This document shows positions 43,222 to 52,859 of a stretch of DNA of 64,000 nt, in pieces (the stretch's first letter is position 1; each line of letters begins with the position of its first letter). Source of the DNA: Nocardia nova NBRC 15556. Its GTDB lineage: Bacteria > Actinomycetota > Actinomycetes > Mycobacteriales > Mycobacteriaceae. The DNA lies in assembly GCF_001613005.1 (NCBI RefSeq), contig NZ_BDBN01000055.1, forward strand, positions 1 through 64,000, read 5' to 3'. The notes under the pieces are model-generated. The model made no database searches. It was not told the origin of the DNA and worked only from the letters and a program-made list of their open reading frames with translations. The translations under genes were made by a program, and so were the position numbers.

Positions 43222-43501
43222 GCTGGAGTCCTTCCCGGGACATCCCCGTCGGCAGCGGCAGATAGTCGGGCCGGCTCGGCCGGGGCGAGCCGAGAACGCT
43301 CTCGACCGCCGTCGGACGCCGGAAGCCGGGGGCGAAATGCGCGAGCACATCGGAATTCACTGTGCCGTCGATACTTTCGGGCCGGTTCCGGAGTCCGTCG
43401 ATGACCTCCGGCATGACGTGCGGCCTTCCGGCTGACGACATCCCCATTCCCTCGCAGTCGCGAAGACCGCGAGGGGGTAGGGACGTCGCGGTGACCGTGC
43501 G

Positions 43502-44317
43502 CTATGCCGCCGCGGGGGTGGATGCATCGGCGGGGATAGGCGCATCGGTGGGAGTGGATTTCGGCGGGAGCGGCGCGGTGATCCCGACGATCGCGCCGAC
43601 CGCCGCACCGAGTGCCCCACCGAGCGCGGCAGCGGGTGCGGCGACGACCGCGGCGCCGACGGCCGCGCCGATCAGGGGGCCGGCCACCAGACCGGTCGGC
43701 AGGAACGGGATACCGACGACGAATCCGGCCGCCGCACCGAGCGCCGCGGCGGGGATCGCGAGGGGCGCGGACACCGCCGCGCCGATGCCTGCACCGATGG
43801 CCGCACCGACCCCGGCATCGACCACCGTGGCGGCACAGCGATCGGGATCGGCGGGAACCTGTTCACAGAACGTCTCGATCGGATGCTGGTCCTCGACGGG
43901 CAGCGCATCCGCGATCGGGGCCGGCGACGCGGCCGTCGTGTCGACGGGCGCCGGGGCCGTGACGGCAGCAGCCGCGGTGGCGACGGACGGCACGTCTGCT
44001 GTCGCCGCCTGGGCCGATCCGTCGTCGCCGGGTGCGTTCTGCGGGGCGACGGCCGAATTGCCCTGGACGACAGGAGCGTCGGCGGGCGGCAGGGGCAGCG
44101 GCACCGGGACGGGAATCAACCCCTGCACATCGTGCGCCAGTGTTTGCCAGTCCACTGCCAGCGGCGGCACAGCGGGTGCCTGCGCGGCGTCGGCCGGGGT
44201 GATAACGAGATCGCCGGGAGACGCCGTGGCCACTCCCGTGCCTAGAAAGACCGCAAGCGGCAACATGCTCGCAATCAACAATGGACGTGACATGCGCCGA
44301 TGACCAGTCTCCGGCAT
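43502..44317 (-). CDS. secreted glycine/alanine-rich protein
   Basis: The 271-residue protein has a signal peptide (PLLIASMLPLAVFLGTGVAT, then ASP), an alanine/proline-rich middle, two cysteines (FCEQVP and RCAATVV), then a long glycine-zipper-like region with repeats such as GAAIGAGIGAAVSAPL. Such proteins of Nocardia and Rhodococcus are exported, and the glycine zipper may insert into a membrane. The start is placed at the ATG after GGGAGGTGTGAA. No function is known. Confidence 0.78.
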   Translation of the reverse strand: MPETGHRRMSRPLLIASMLPLAVFLGTGVATASPGDLVITPADAAQAPAVPPLAVDWQTLAHDVQGLIPVPVPLPLPPADAPVVQGNSAVAPQNAPGDDGSAQAATADVPSVATAAAAVTAPAPVDTTAASPAPIADALPVEDQHPIETFCEQVPADPDRCAATVVDAGVGAAIGAGIGAAVSAPLAIPAAALGAAAGFVVGIPFLPTGLVAGPLIGAAVGAAVVAAPAAALGGALGAAVGAIVGITAPLPPKSTPTDAPIPADASTPAAA

Positions 44318-44759
44318 TTCACACCTCCCGGGTGTTTATCTTCGAGTTTTTCCCGACCCTCTCGAATGGTTGTGCACGTTGCGGCTGAGGTAGTTTAAGC
44401 TCCAACCCGGACCGGGCAGTGGAGAAACGGCGAATCCACGTGCGTCGATCGAATGACGATTTCGCCGCCCGAAACCGTGAATCCCAGCGTGCGGCGCGGT
44501 CGACTACGAATTATCGGCAAATTTGTGGCAGAGTCCGATCGGAACGCGATCCGCAACGCTTCCGCGCTCTCCGGGACCGGTTTCGCCACGCAGGCTTCCG
44601 ATTAGCTGTCAAGCTGCCGTCGATCGCGAGCGGGTTCACCGCGACGGGCTACGCTCAGGACCCGAGCACGGGACCGGCGGCCGAGTAGACGGGTCGGATC
44701 GTGGGCCGCCTTGCTCGAAATCCTCTTCCACGGCGGCTACTCGGCGTAGAAAAGAGGTC
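44318..44759. other. 442-bp divergent promoter region, nothing else recognised
   Basis: It lies between the secreted protein gene and a small membrane protein gene, which diverge, so it should carry both promoters. It is comparatively AT-rich at 44330-44350 and contains no convincing ORF. Confidence 0.4.
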
Positions 44760-44927
44760 ATGGGAAGACAGGCGACGGTTGTTGTCTACGTGCTCGCACT
44801 GGTGGCCGTCGTGGTCGGCGTGGACGTGCTGTTCTTCAGACACCATTTCTGGGCGCGGCTGCTGGTGAATATCGGGATCGTGCTGGTGTTCGCCGCGTTC
44901 TACCTCAGGTTCGTGCAGCGTTCGTGA
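44760..44927 (+). CDS. small two-TM membrane protein (55 aa)
   Basis: The 55-residue protein has two hydrophobic segments, ATVVVYVLALVAVVVGVDVL and LVNIGIVLVFAAFYL, linked by a basic FFRHHFWAR loop. AAAAGAGG precedes the ATG. Similar small membrane proteins are frequent in mycobacteria and Nocardia; function is unknown. Confidence 0.75.
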   Translation: MGRQATVVVYVLALVAVVVGVDVLFFRHHFWARLLVNIGIVLVFAAFYLRFVQRS

Positions 44928-45091
44928 CGCGCCGGAAACGAGACGGTCGACGGTTCGGGCGCACACCGCCGATATCGCAACCGCCGAGCCGATGAATTCG
45001 CCTCCGCCCCTTCGTCTGTAGTGGGAACGCTCGTCCGCCCTGCGGGGACACCGTTGATCAGCGGCGCGGGCACCCGGACTGGAGGTCGTGG

Positions 45092-45757
45092 ATGTCGAAC
45101 AGGATCGCTCGCGCGGATATCTGGGCTATGGTCCGGGCCGAACGGGCAGCGCTGGCCGAAGAGCTCGCCGGCTTGGACGAGCAGCAATGGGACCGGCCGA
45201 CGTTGTGCGGGGAGTGGACGGTGGAGGAGGTCGTCGCCCACCTCACCGCGACGGCCACCATCGGCCGGTTTCGCTGGCTCCGGAGTGTGCTCGGCGCCAG
45301 GTTCGACTTCGACGAGCACAACGATCGGCGACTCGCCGAGCATCGGGGCGCGACCCCCGCCGAAACTCTGGCACGGTTTCGAGCCGTCGCCACCAGCACG
45401 GTCGCGCCGTCGGGACATACCGCGGCCTGGCTCGGTGAGGTGGTGGTCCACGCGCAGGACATCCGCCGCCCCCTCGGACTGTCCGGCACGCCCTCCGTGG
45501 ACGCCGCCACCGTGGTCGCCCGCTTCTACGCCGGACGCAATTTCACCGTGTCCAGCCGCAGCAGGATCGAGGGGTTGCGGCTGGAGGCGACCGACGGCCC
45601 CTTCACAGCCGGGACCGGTTCACCGGTCGCCGGCAGCACGATCGCACTGACCATGGCGATGGCCGGCCGAATCACCTACTGCGACGACCTCTCCGGTTCC
45701 GGAGCGGCCGTTCTGCGCGATCGGCTGAGCACGGCCACCGATCACACCATCGCATGA
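45092..45757 (+). CDS. maleylpyruvate isomerase family mycothiol-dependent enzyme
   Basis: The 221-residue protein has the DinB-like four-helix fold with its metal-binding motif: WDRPTLCGEWTVEEVVAHLT, a histidine in the latter block, and LGEVVVHAQDIRRPLGL with another metal histidine and aspartate. It likely uses mycothiol as a cofactor or substrate. The gene ends in a shared terminator with the convergent membrane protein gene. Confidence 0.86.
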   Translation: MSNRIARADIWAMVRAERAALAEELAGLDEQQWDRPTLCGEWTVEEVVAHLTATATIGRFRWLRSVLGARFDFDEHNDRRLAEHRGATPAETLARFRAVATSTVAPSGHTAAWLGEVVVHAQDIRRPLGLSGTPSVDAATVVARFYAGRNFTVSSRSRIEGLRLEATDGPFTAGTGSPVAGSTIALTMAMAGRITYCDDLSGSGAAVLRDRLSTATDHTIA

Positions 45758-45771
45758 GTCCGGACCGGGAT

Positions 45772-45812
45772 GAGGCCCGGAATACGCTGTAGCTCAGTGC
45801 ATTCCGGGCCTC
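45772..45812. terminator. bidirectional terminator
   Basis: The arms GAGGCCCGGAAT (45772-45783) and ATTCCGGGCCTC (45801-45812) pair perfectly around a 17-base loop, between two convergent genes. Confidence 0.75.
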
Positions 45813-45833
45813 CTCACGCGCGCGGTGCGGCGA

Positions 45834-46268
45834 TCAGGGTTGAGGTTGCGCGCTGCGCGACATCCCGGTTCCGCGCCGGGTGAAGGGATTGCGCAGCCGC
45901 GGCTTCGGCGTGGCCGCCGATTCCGCGGGCGCGGTCTTCGCGACGGCCGGCTGCGCCGGCGGTGTCTTCGCGAGATCCTGACGAGTGGCGGTCATTTCGC
46001 GGCGCGACTGCCGCAGTTCGCGGCGTATCTCCGCATGCCGGCGCGCGGAGGAGAACGCCCCGCTCAGGGCGATGCCCAGGCCGAGCATGCCGACGGCACC
46101 GACCGCGGCACCGGCGGCGAACAGTTCGTTCTGAGTAGGGGTGAAATGGGCTCCGAACACGGTGAATTCGCTCGCCAGCACGTGCGTGTCGCCGGAATTG
46201 GCCAACGCTGCGGCGATTCCGACGACCAGCGCGGCGAACAGAATGATCAACCCGATGAATACGATCAT
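45834..46268 (-). CDS. two-TM membrane protein with basic, proline-rich tail
   Basis: The 144-residue protein has an N-terminal TM segment (IGLIILFAALVVGIAAALA), a second one (LFAAGAAVGAVGMLGLGIAL) and a charged RRHAEIRRELRQSRREM coiled segment, followed by a Pro/Ala-rich tail ending SRSAQPQP. It is a LapA-like layout in general architecture. No function is known. Confidence 0.75.
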   Translation of the reverse strand: MIVFIGLIILFAALVVGIAAALANSGDTHVLASEFTVFGAHFTPTQNELFAAGAAVGAVGMLGLGIALSGAFSSARRHAEIRRELRQSRREMTATRQDLAKTPPAQPAVAKTAPAESAATPKPRLRNPFTRRGTGMSRSAQPQP

Positions 46269-46625
46269 GGCTACTACCGATTCTCAACATCGATGGACTG
46301 GTGTAGTTGGGAAATAACCCGCTTCCGGATCGTCAAACAGCAGTCTCGGCAAGCGCTTCGGATGCACGGCGGTGTCCCGGCCTCCGGAACCGATCCCGCC
46401 CAACGCCTTCGGACGAGGTCTCCGCCCCTGCGCGCCGTGGGACTCCTGGACGCCGGCGCGACCTCGTCCGGCACTCCATCGCCAACACACAGCCGATCGA
46501 ATATTCGAGAAAATCATGAGCAATTCATCGGCAAATACGAAATATTGCGAAACTCCTCGGGTATCGACATAAAATCCTACAGTCGATATGTCCAGCAGAG
46601 CCGGTCGCGAGTCTTGGAGGCTCGT
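46269..46625. other. 357-bp divergent promoter region
   Basis: This region separates the membrane protein gene from the molybdenum hydroxylase operon. It includes an AT-rich stretch around 46495-46590 just before the operon; no operator dyad stood out. Confidence 0.4.
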
Positions 46626-47447
46626 ATGGATCTGAACACCGTCGAGGACGTCATTCGCCGGCCCTCGACCGCACCGGGTCCGGATTGGTGCGCCGGAGAC
46701 GCGTGGCTGGCCGGAGGAACATGGTTGTTCTCCGAACCACAGCCCGCGGTCCGCCGGTTGATCGACCTCGTGGCGCTCGGCTGGCCGAGCCTGGTTCCTA
46801 CCGCCCAGGGCCTGGAAATCGGCGCGACGTGCACGATCAGGGAGTTGCACGAGTTCGAGCCGCCGGGCGACTGGCCCGCCGCCGGCCTGCTGCGTTCCGG
46901 CTGCGAGGCGTTCCTGGCGTCGTTCAAGATATGGAACGCCGCGACGGTGGGCGGCAACATCTGCATGTCGCTGCCCGCCGGCCCGATGATCACCGTGACG
47001 GTGGCTCTCGAGGCCACATATCGATTGTGGGCGGCGGACGGAACGGAAAGAACCGTCGCGGCGAAAGATTTCGTCGTCGGCAATCACCGGAATGTGCTGC
47101 GGCCGGGGGAAATTCTGCGAAGTATCCACATTCCGATCGACGCGTTGCGAAAAGCGCACGCGCAGCGCCGATTCACGCTGACCGCACTCGGGCGCTCCAC
47201 GATATACATGGTCGCCACCCGGACACCGGACGCCGACGATCTGACCCTGGTACTCACCGCGGCAACCTCCTATCCGGTTGTCCTGCACTTCGATACCGCA
47301 CCCGACGCGCACACCCTGCACGACCACGTCGAGGCGATTCCGGCGCACGTATGGTTCGCCGACCCCAACGGCACTCCGGAGCATCGCGAACATCTCGCGA
47401 AGCACTACGCCGAACAACTGCGGACCGAAATCGCGAGCCCGAAATGA
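46626..47447 (+). CDS. FAD-binding subunit of a molybdenum hydroxylase (CoxM/XdhB type)
   Basis: The 273-residue protein has the two FAD loops of this family, AGGTWLF (29-35) and TVGGN (107-111), and the C-terminal CO-dehydrogenase flavoprotein domain. It accepts electrons from the FeS centres of the partner and passes them to NAD+ or another acceptor. TTGGAGG precedes the ATG, and its stop overlaps the start of the next gene (ATGA). Confidence 0.9.
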   Translation: MDLNTVEDVIRRPSTAPGPDWCAGDAWLAGGTWLFSEPQPAVRRLIDLVALGWPSLVPTAQGLEIGATCTIRELHEFEPPGDWPAAGLLRSGCEAFLASFKIWNAATVGGNICMSLPAGPMITVTVALEATYRLWAADGTERTVAAKDFVVGNHRNVLRPGEILRSIHIPIDALRKAHAQRRFTLTALGRSTIYMVATRTPDADDLTLVLTAATSYPVVLHFDTAPDAHTLHDHVEAIPAHVWFADPNGTPEHREHLAKHYAEQLRTEIASPK

Positions 47448-50161
47448 CCTACAGGGTCAACGGCAAAACGTTCTCGCAGGAACCGAACCCCGGTCAGTGC
47501 CTGCGGACGTTTCTACGCCACCTGGGCTGGTTCGGGGTGAAGAAGGGGTGTGACGCCGGGGACTGCGGCGCGTGTACGGTCTGGCTCGACGGCCGGCCGG
47601 TGCACAGCTGCATCACCCCGGCATTCCGCGCCGAGGGGCACGCGGTGACGACGATCGAGGGCCTGGGTTCGCCGGAAGCTCCGCACCCGATGCAGCGGCA
47701 GTTCCGCGACGCCCCCGGATTCCAGTGCGGCTTCTGCACCCCCGGCATGATCATGACGGCGTCCGCGCTGACCGACGAGCAGAAACAGGACCTTCCGCAC
47801 GCGTTGAAGGGAAATCTGTGCCGCTGCACCGGCTATCGGGCGATCGAGGATGCGATCGCCGGCGTGGCCGCGGTCGAGACGGCCGCGCCCGGCCGGGCCG
47901 TCGGCACGAGTGTCGGCGCGCCCGCGGGGACCGACGTGGTCACCGGACGCGCCGAATACACGATGGACACCGCCTCGGAAGGAATGCTGCATCTGAAGGT
48001 GCTGCATTCGCCCCACGCGCATGCGCGCATCGTCTCCGTCGACAAATCCGCGGCGCTGGCAATGCCGGGGGTGCATCGCGTCTACACCTGGAAGGATGCG
48101 CCACGCAAACTGTTCACCACCGCGATCCACACCGACCATCTCGTCGACCCCGACGACACCTACATCCTCGACAATGTGGTGCGCTTCGCCGGGCAGCGGG
48201 TGGCGGCGGTGCTGGCCGATTCGGTCGCCGCCGCGGAAGAGGGCTGTCGCCGGATCGTCGTCGAGTACGAGGTGCTGCCCGCGGTCTTCGATCCCGAGCA
48301 GGCGATGCAGTTCGGCGCGCCGCAGCTGCACGGTTCCGACGACCCGTTCGTACAGGATCCCTCGCACAACGTCCTGATCGAACTGCACGGCGAGATCGGC
48401 GATGTGGCACAGGGTTTCGCCGCCGCCGACGTCATTCACGAGGGCACCTACCTCACACCGCGCGTGCAGCACGCGCACCTGGAGACGCACGGGTCGATCG
48501 CCTGGATGGAACAGGACCGGCTGCATGTGCGCACCAGCTCGCAGTCGCCGTGGATCGCGAAGGGCAAGCTGGCCCACCTGTTCGATCTGCGGCCCGACCA
48601 GATCCGGGTGTTCTGCAAGCGGGTCGGCGGCGGCTTCGGCGGTAAGCAGGAAGTGATCAGCGAAGACCTCGTGGCGCTGGCGACGCTGGATACGGGCCGC
48701 CCTACCTGCCTCGAATACACCCGGGAAGAGGAATTCACCACCGCCTCCCCCAGGCATCCGATGAAGATCACGGTCAAACTCGGCGCCCGCTCCGACGGCA
48801 CCCTGACGGCGCTGCAGTTCCGCAACGTCTCCAACACCGGCGCCTACGGCAACCACGGCGGCGAAACCCTGTTCGCCGGCGGCTCCGCCGTCGCGATGTA
48901 CCGCTGCCCCAACAAGAAATTCGACGGCTACTCGGTGTACACCAACACCGTGCCCAGCGGCGCGCTGCGCGGCTACGGCATGACGCAACCGGTCTTCGCG
49001 ATGGAGTCGGCGATGCACGAACTGGCCGTCGCGCTCGGCATGGATCCGCTGGAATTGCGGCGCCGCAACATCGTTCGCCCCGGTGACGCGCTGCTGGCGA
49101 TACACGACGAGGCCGACGACGTGGCCTTCACCGAGGACACGCTGTCCGCGTGTATCGACCGGGTCGACGCCGCGCTGCGCGCCCATCCCGACGGGCAGGC
49201 CCTCGACGAGAACTGGCTGATCGGCACCGGAGCAGCCGGTTCGATACACGAGACGGCCCCGCCGACCGAACACATATCCGTCGGGCTGGCCACCCTCGGC
49301 GACGACGGGATCTACGACATCGGTATCGGCACTGTGGAATTCGGCGAGGGCACCTCGACGGCGCACGTTCAGATCGCCGCGTCCGAACTGGGCACCACCC
49401 CGGCCCGCATCCGGCTCGTGCAATCCGATACCGACCGCACCGGTTTCGACACCGGAGCCTTCGCCAGCGCCGGACTGTTCGTCGCGGGCAACGCCGTTCA
49501 GCGCACGGCGGCCGCGCTGCGCGAACGCATCCTGCGCTTCGCGGCCGCGGATTCCGGCGTCGGCCTGACCTCGTGCACACTCGACGACGACGCCGTACGC
49601 TGCGGCGAGCACCGCATCCCGCTGACCGAATTGGCGGCCACCGCGCGGGCTCGCGGGGTGCGGCTGACCGAATCACGCAAGGCCTACGGCTCACCCCGCA
49701 GCCTGTCCTGCAACGCGCACGGCTTTCGGGTGGCCGTGCACCGCGTCACCGGCGAGATCCGCATTCTCTACAGCGTGCAGGCCGCCGACGCCGGTGTCGT
49801 CATCAATCCCGCGCAGGTGCGCGGACAGATCGAAGGCGGCGTGGTCCAAGGCATCGGCTTCGTCCTCACCGAACGCCATCTCGTCGACGAGAACGGCGTC
49901 ATGACCAATCCGACGCTGCGCAACTACCGCATCCCCACCTGTGCCGATGCTCCGCGCACCGAGGTACTCCTGGTGGAGTCGGCCGATTCGGCGGGTCCGG
50001 TGCGCTCCAAGGGCATCGCCGAATCCTGTATCAATCCGGTCGCACCGGCACTGGCCAACGCCGTGTACGACGCGACGGGTGTGCGCTATCGCGAACTGCC
50101 GCTGACGCCCGACCGGATCTTCCGGGCCCTGCGACCGACCCGGCTGACCCCGACCGGCTGA
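47444..50161 (+). CDS. molybdenum hydroxylase with fused 2Fe-2S and molybdopterin domains (xanthine/aldehyde dehydrogenase family)
   Basis: The 905-residue protein combines the small FeS subunit and the large Mo subunit of other enzymes. Cysteines C36, C41, C44 and C56 bind the plant-type cluster; C95, C98, C126 and C128 bind the second one. The Mo part has RVGGGFGGKQ, GALRGYGMTQ, GGVVQGIGF and the KGIAES motif with the likely catalytic glutamate. Layout and length resemble the Desulfovibrio aldehyde oxidoreductase. The substrate is unknown; the deaminase in the operon and the PucR regulator behind it favour a purine-like heterocycle. Confidence 0.92.
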   Translation: MTYRVNGKTFSQEPNPGQCLRTFLRHLGWFGVKKGCDAGDCGACTVWLDGRPVHSCITPAFRAEGHAVTTIEGLGSPEAPHPMQRQFRDAPGFQCGFCTPGMIMTASALTDEQKQDLPHALKGNLCRCTGYRAIEDAIAGVAAVETAAPGRAVGTSVGAPAGTDVVTGRAEYTMDTASEGMLHLKVLHSPHAHARIVSVDKSAALAMPGVHRVYTWKDAPRKLFTTAIHTDHLVDPDDTYILDNVVRFAGQRVAAVLADSVAAAEEGCRRIVVEYEVLPAVFDPEQAMQFGAPQLHGSDDPFVQDPSHNVLIELHGEIGDVAQGFAAADVIHEGTYLTPRVQHAHLETHGSIAWMEQDRLHVRTSSQSPWIAKGKLAHLFDLRPDQIRVFCKRVGGGFGGKQEVISEDLVALATLDTGRPTCLEYTREEEFTTASPRHPMKITVKLGARSDGTLTALQFRNVSNTGAYGNHGGETLFAGGSAVAMYRCPNKKFDGYSVYTNTVPSGALRGYGMTQPVFAMESAMHELAVALGMDPLELRRRNIVRPGDALLAIHDEADDVAFTEDTLSACIDRVDAALRAHPDGQALDENWLIGTGAAGSIHETAPPTEHISVGLATLGDDGIYDIGIGTVEFGEGTSTAHVQIAASELGTTPARIRLVQSDTDRTGFDTGAFASAGLFVAGNAVQRTAAALRERILRFAAADSGVGLTSCTLDDDAVRCGEHRIPLTELAATARARGVRLTESRKAYGSPRSLSCNAHGFRVAVHRVTGEIRILYSVQAADAGVVINPAQVRGQIEGGVVQGIGFVLTERHLVDENGVMTNPTLRNYRIPTCADAPRTEVLLVESADSAGPVRSKGIAESCINPVAPALANAVYDATGVRYRELPLTPDRIFRALRPTRLTPTG

Positions 50162-50176
50162 GCCGGGAGACCACCC

Positions 50177-51145
50177 ATGCCCCGCGAAACGCCGGCCGGT
50201 CACGCCGCCACCGTCATCATCGGTGAGAAGGTTCGTCCCGGCTGCGAGGAGGCGTTCCTGGCGTGGCAGCACGGGCTCAACAGCATGGCCTCGCAGTATC
50301 CGGGATTCATTGCCGCGGAGATCGATCCGCCCGCGTATCCGCGGGCGCACTGGTCGCTGATCTACCGATTCGACTCGATTCCGAATCTGCGCGCGTGGAT
50401 CAACAGCGCCACCCGCCAGGACAGCCTCGCCGAGGGCCGGCGCTATCTCGACGGCCCGCCCACGCAGCAGATCGTCACCGGCGCGGCGGCCCCGCCCGAC
50501 ACCCTCGTCACCGCGGTGGTCACCCATCGGGTCCTTCCCGACCAGATCGACGAGTTCCTGGCCTGGCAGGAACGACTTCGCTGCGCGGAGAACAGGTTTC
50601 CCGGATTCCGCGGCTCGGAGATCTTCCGGCCGATCGAGGGCGTGCAGGACGAGTGGACGATGCTCTACCGCTACGACAGCGCCGCCGACCTGGACCGCTG
50701 GCTGACCTCCACCGAGCGGCAGCGACTACTCGACGAGGGAAAACGCTTCAGCGACTTCCACTTACGCACGATCGACAACTCGTTCGGCAGCTGGTTCGCC
50801 TTCGAGGACGGCGACCCCGCACACCCACCCTCGCAGACGAAGACGTCGATCGCGGTGTGGGTCGGGTTGTATCCGACGGTCGTGCTGCTCTCGCTGGCCA
50901 TGGCGCCGGCGGGGCTGCCGCTGTGGCTGGGCATGCTGATCGGAAATCTGTTGTCCAGCTTCGTCATGACGTTCGTGATGATGCCGCGCTATGTGAATCC
51001 GTTGCTCGAACGCTGGCTGCAGCCGCCCCCGGGTTCGGCGCGGAAGGCGATCGAGATTCGCGGGACCGTGCTCATCGCCGCGGTGATGACGTTCTGGACG
51101 GTGCTGTTCTGGCTGGTGACCACCGTGTTCTGGCATCTGCCGTGA
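50177..51145 (+). CDS. double ABM-domain membrane protein
   Basis: The 322-residue protein has two consecutive antibiotic-biosynthesis-monooxygenase (ABM) domains (about 10-100, EAFLAWQHGLNSMASQYPG; about 113-205, DEFLAWQERLRCAENRFPG), followed by three TM segments (VWVGLYPTVVLLSLAMAP, LGMLIGNLLSSFVMTFVMM, VLIAAVMTFWTVLFWLV). ABM domains are small ferredoxin-like folds often seen in cofactor-free oxygenases. It follows the molybdenum hydroxylase by 15 bp in the operon, so it may anchor or feed it. Confidence 0.85.
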   Translation: MPRETPAGHAATVIIGEKVRPGCEEAFLAWQHGLNSMASQYPGFIAAEIDPPAYPRAHWSLIYRFDSIPNLRAWINSATRQDSLAEGRRYLDGPPTQQIVTGAAAPPDTLVTAVVTHRVLPDQIDEFLAWQERLRCAENRFPGFRGSEIFRPIEGVQDEWTMLYRYDSAADLDRWLTSTERQRLLDEGKRFSDFHLRTIDNSFGSWFAFEDGDPAHPPSQTKTSIAVWVGLYPTVVLLSLAMAPAGLPLWLGMLIGNLLSSFVMTFVMMPRYVNPLLERWLQPPPGSARKAIEIRGTVLIAAVMTFWTVLFWLVTTVFWHLP

Positions 51146-51180
51146 GACCGGCCCACATTCGAGAAGGAGAAGTGACGACA

Positions 51181-52260
51181 ATGACCGAAACCGACGGCAG
51201 CGCGATCCCGGCCTTCATGCGCCCGGTGATCGCCGACGAACCGCCCGCGAGCGCCCGCACCGTCGCCGAACAGGCGGTCCTGGCGCTGAACGCGTCCATG
51301 ATGCAGCTGTACGAAACCTCGCTGGAGAAATTCAAACAGAACATGCTCGACCAGGTGCCGATCATCCTGGCGCTGTTCACCGGCGCGGGCGGGCAGATGA
51401 TCCTGTACCGCCCCGGCCGGGAACCGGAAGTGGCGCCGCCGGTGCCGATCGTCTACCAGTTGGCGAAGTCGGTGGGCCACAGCACCATGGCGATCTACGA
51501 GATCCTCGCCCCGTACCTCTCCGACGCGTATGCCAATCAGCTGTGGCGTCCCCCGTTGGAGATGTACCGGGCTCAGCACCGCACGGCGTTCGACAGCCTC
51601 GACGCGCTGGACATCTCCGACGAGGACCGCGCGATACTGCACGCGATCCTGCAGCGCAATCTGACCTTCATGGACGAATGCCTGGCCCGGGGCGGTTACC
51701 GCTACGACGACGTCGAGACGTACATCCGCGACACCGAGCCCTACTCGGCCCGGTCCATCGGCATCGGCTCGGGAGCTCAGGTCGGCCACTGGATGTCGGT
51801 CCTCGACGACTGGAAGGCGAGCCTCGGCGAGGATTGGGAGCGCACCTACGCGGTGAGCAACTCGCTGTACGTCGCGCGGCAGAACAACATCCTCTACAGC
51901 GTTCTCGTCCAGTTCATGGGCACCGAGACCATGGGCGACCGGTTGCTGCTGGTCGAGACGACGGAATTCGAGACCACACCCGAGAAGTTGCTCGACGTAC
52001 TCGGCCGTATCGTCGCCGACCGCTCGCTGGGCATGGTGTTCTTCCGCGACTACTACCTCATGGACGCCGAACTGCTCGGTGGCGGCGGGCGCGCGGCCAT
52101 CGCACGCGAAATGGCCGCGCGGGGACGGGAAGCGGTGCTGCCGTCCCTGGCGCCGTTCCGTTCCGACGACTGGCCGTGGAAGACCGATCCCGCCAAGGGA
52201 ACCGGCCCGGCACGGCTGGAGGACGTCGGATGCCCGGTCCGGCCGGAGCCGGTCGGCTGA
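51181..52260 (+). CDS. unrecognised 359-residue protein in the molybdenum hydroxylase operon
   Basis: GAGAAGGAGAAG precedes the ATG, and the stop overlaps the start of the deaminase gene (TGATG). The protein is soluble, mainly helical, with no obvious motif. Notable blocks are TSLEKFKQNMLDQVPIILAL, IVYQLAKSVGHSTMAIYEIL, DECLARGGYRYDDVETYIRD and RSLGMVFFRDYYLMD. It has few cysteines. Its place between the Mo enzyme and the deaminase suggests a chaperone, a partner protein or an unknown enzyme of the same pathway. Confidence 0.75.
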   Translation: MTETDGSAIPAFMRPVIADEPPASARTVAEQAVLALNASMMQLYETSLEKFKQNMLDQVPIILALFTGAGGQMILYRPGREPEVAPPVPIVYQLAKSVGHSTMAIYEILAPYLSDAYANQLWRPPLEMYRAQHRTAFDSLDALDISDEDRAILHAILQRNLTFMDECLARGGYRYDDVETYIRDTEPYSARSIGIGSGAQVGHWMSVLDDWKASLGEDWERTYAVSNSLYVARQNNILYSVLVQFMGTETMGDRLLLVETTEFETTPEKLLDVLGRIVADRSLGMVFFRDYYLMDAELLGGGGRAAIAREMAARGREAVLPSLAPFRSDDWPWKTDPAKGTGPARLEDVGCPVRPEPVG

Positions 52261-52859
52261 TGCCGGAGGCGACGAGTCCCGCGGATTTCGCACAGCGTGC
52301 CGTCGACATCGCTCGCGCCAGTGTCGCCGCGGGCGGACTGCCGTTCGGGACCGTCGTGGTCAAGGACGGCGCGATCCTCGCCGAGGGCAGCAATTGTGTT
52401 CGCACCACTCATGATCCGACCGACCATGCCGAGATCCGCGCCATCCGCGCGGCGTGCCGGACGTTGGGCACCGAATATCTGACCGGCTGCACGGTCTACG
52501 CCATCGCCCACCCGTGCCCGATGTGCCTGGCGGCGCTGTACCACTGTGCGCCCGATGAGGTCGTCTTCCTGGCCACGCGCGAGGATTGCGCGCCGTACCT
52601 GGCGGGCGGGAACGAGACGTATTTCGAGCCCGGCACCTTCTACGCCGAGTTCGCCAAACCCTGGGATGAGCGGCGGCTGCCGATGCGCTACCTGCCGCGA
52701 GCCGATGGAGTCGCCGGACTGCATTTCGCTCATTTCGCTCTTGAAGATGCGCAACGAGCGGCCGAGACCGCGGGCGGCGTCGGGCAGGCGTTTGGCGCCG
52801 AACAACACCACGATCACCAGTGCGATGATCAGCCAGTGGGTCGGACTCAACGAACCCAT
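52053..52859 (-). CDS. tatA: TatA-type protein translocase subunit with abnormal C-terminal readthrough
   Basis: The protein begins MGSLSPTHWLIIALVIVVLF, the TatA TM segment, followed by GAKRLPDAARGLGRSLRIFK (hinge and amphipathic helix). After about residue 50 (SEMSEMQSGDS) the frame runs antisense through the deaminase gene to 52053. The real tatA part is thus only 52705-52859. TatA forms the pore for folded, twin-arginine signal proteins. No tatB or tatC is present here. Confidence 0.65.
   Translation of the reverse strand: MGSLSPTHWLIIALVIVVLFGAKRLPDAARGLGRSLRIFKSEMSEMQSGDSIGSRQVAHRQPPLIPGFGELGVEGAGLEIRLVPARQVRRAILARGQEDDLIGRTVVQRRQAHRARVGDGVDRAAGQIFGAQRPARRADGADLGMVGRIMSGANTIAALGEDRAVLDHDGPERQSARGDTGASDVDGTLCEIRGTRRLRHQPTGSGRTGHPTSSSRAGPVPLAGSVFHGQSSERNGARDGSTASRPRAAISRAMAARPPPPSSSASMR

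Noticed and set aside
43193..43447. An 84-codon minus-strand frame upstream of the alcohol dehydrogenase gene
   Set aside because: The sequence is moderately protein-like, but it has no recognisable family, overlaps the dehydrogenase start and lacks a clear ribosome binding site.
45784..45800. GTAGCTCAG resembling a tRNA D-arm
   Set aside because: It is the loop of a 12-bp terminator hairpin; no acceptor, anticodon or T-arm can be formed around it.
47513..49612. A 699-codon open frame antisense to the molybdenum hydroxylase gene
   Set aside because: It mirrors a gene with complete motifs; its translation is arginine/glycine/valine-rich without any known domain. Long antisense frames are normal at this GC content.
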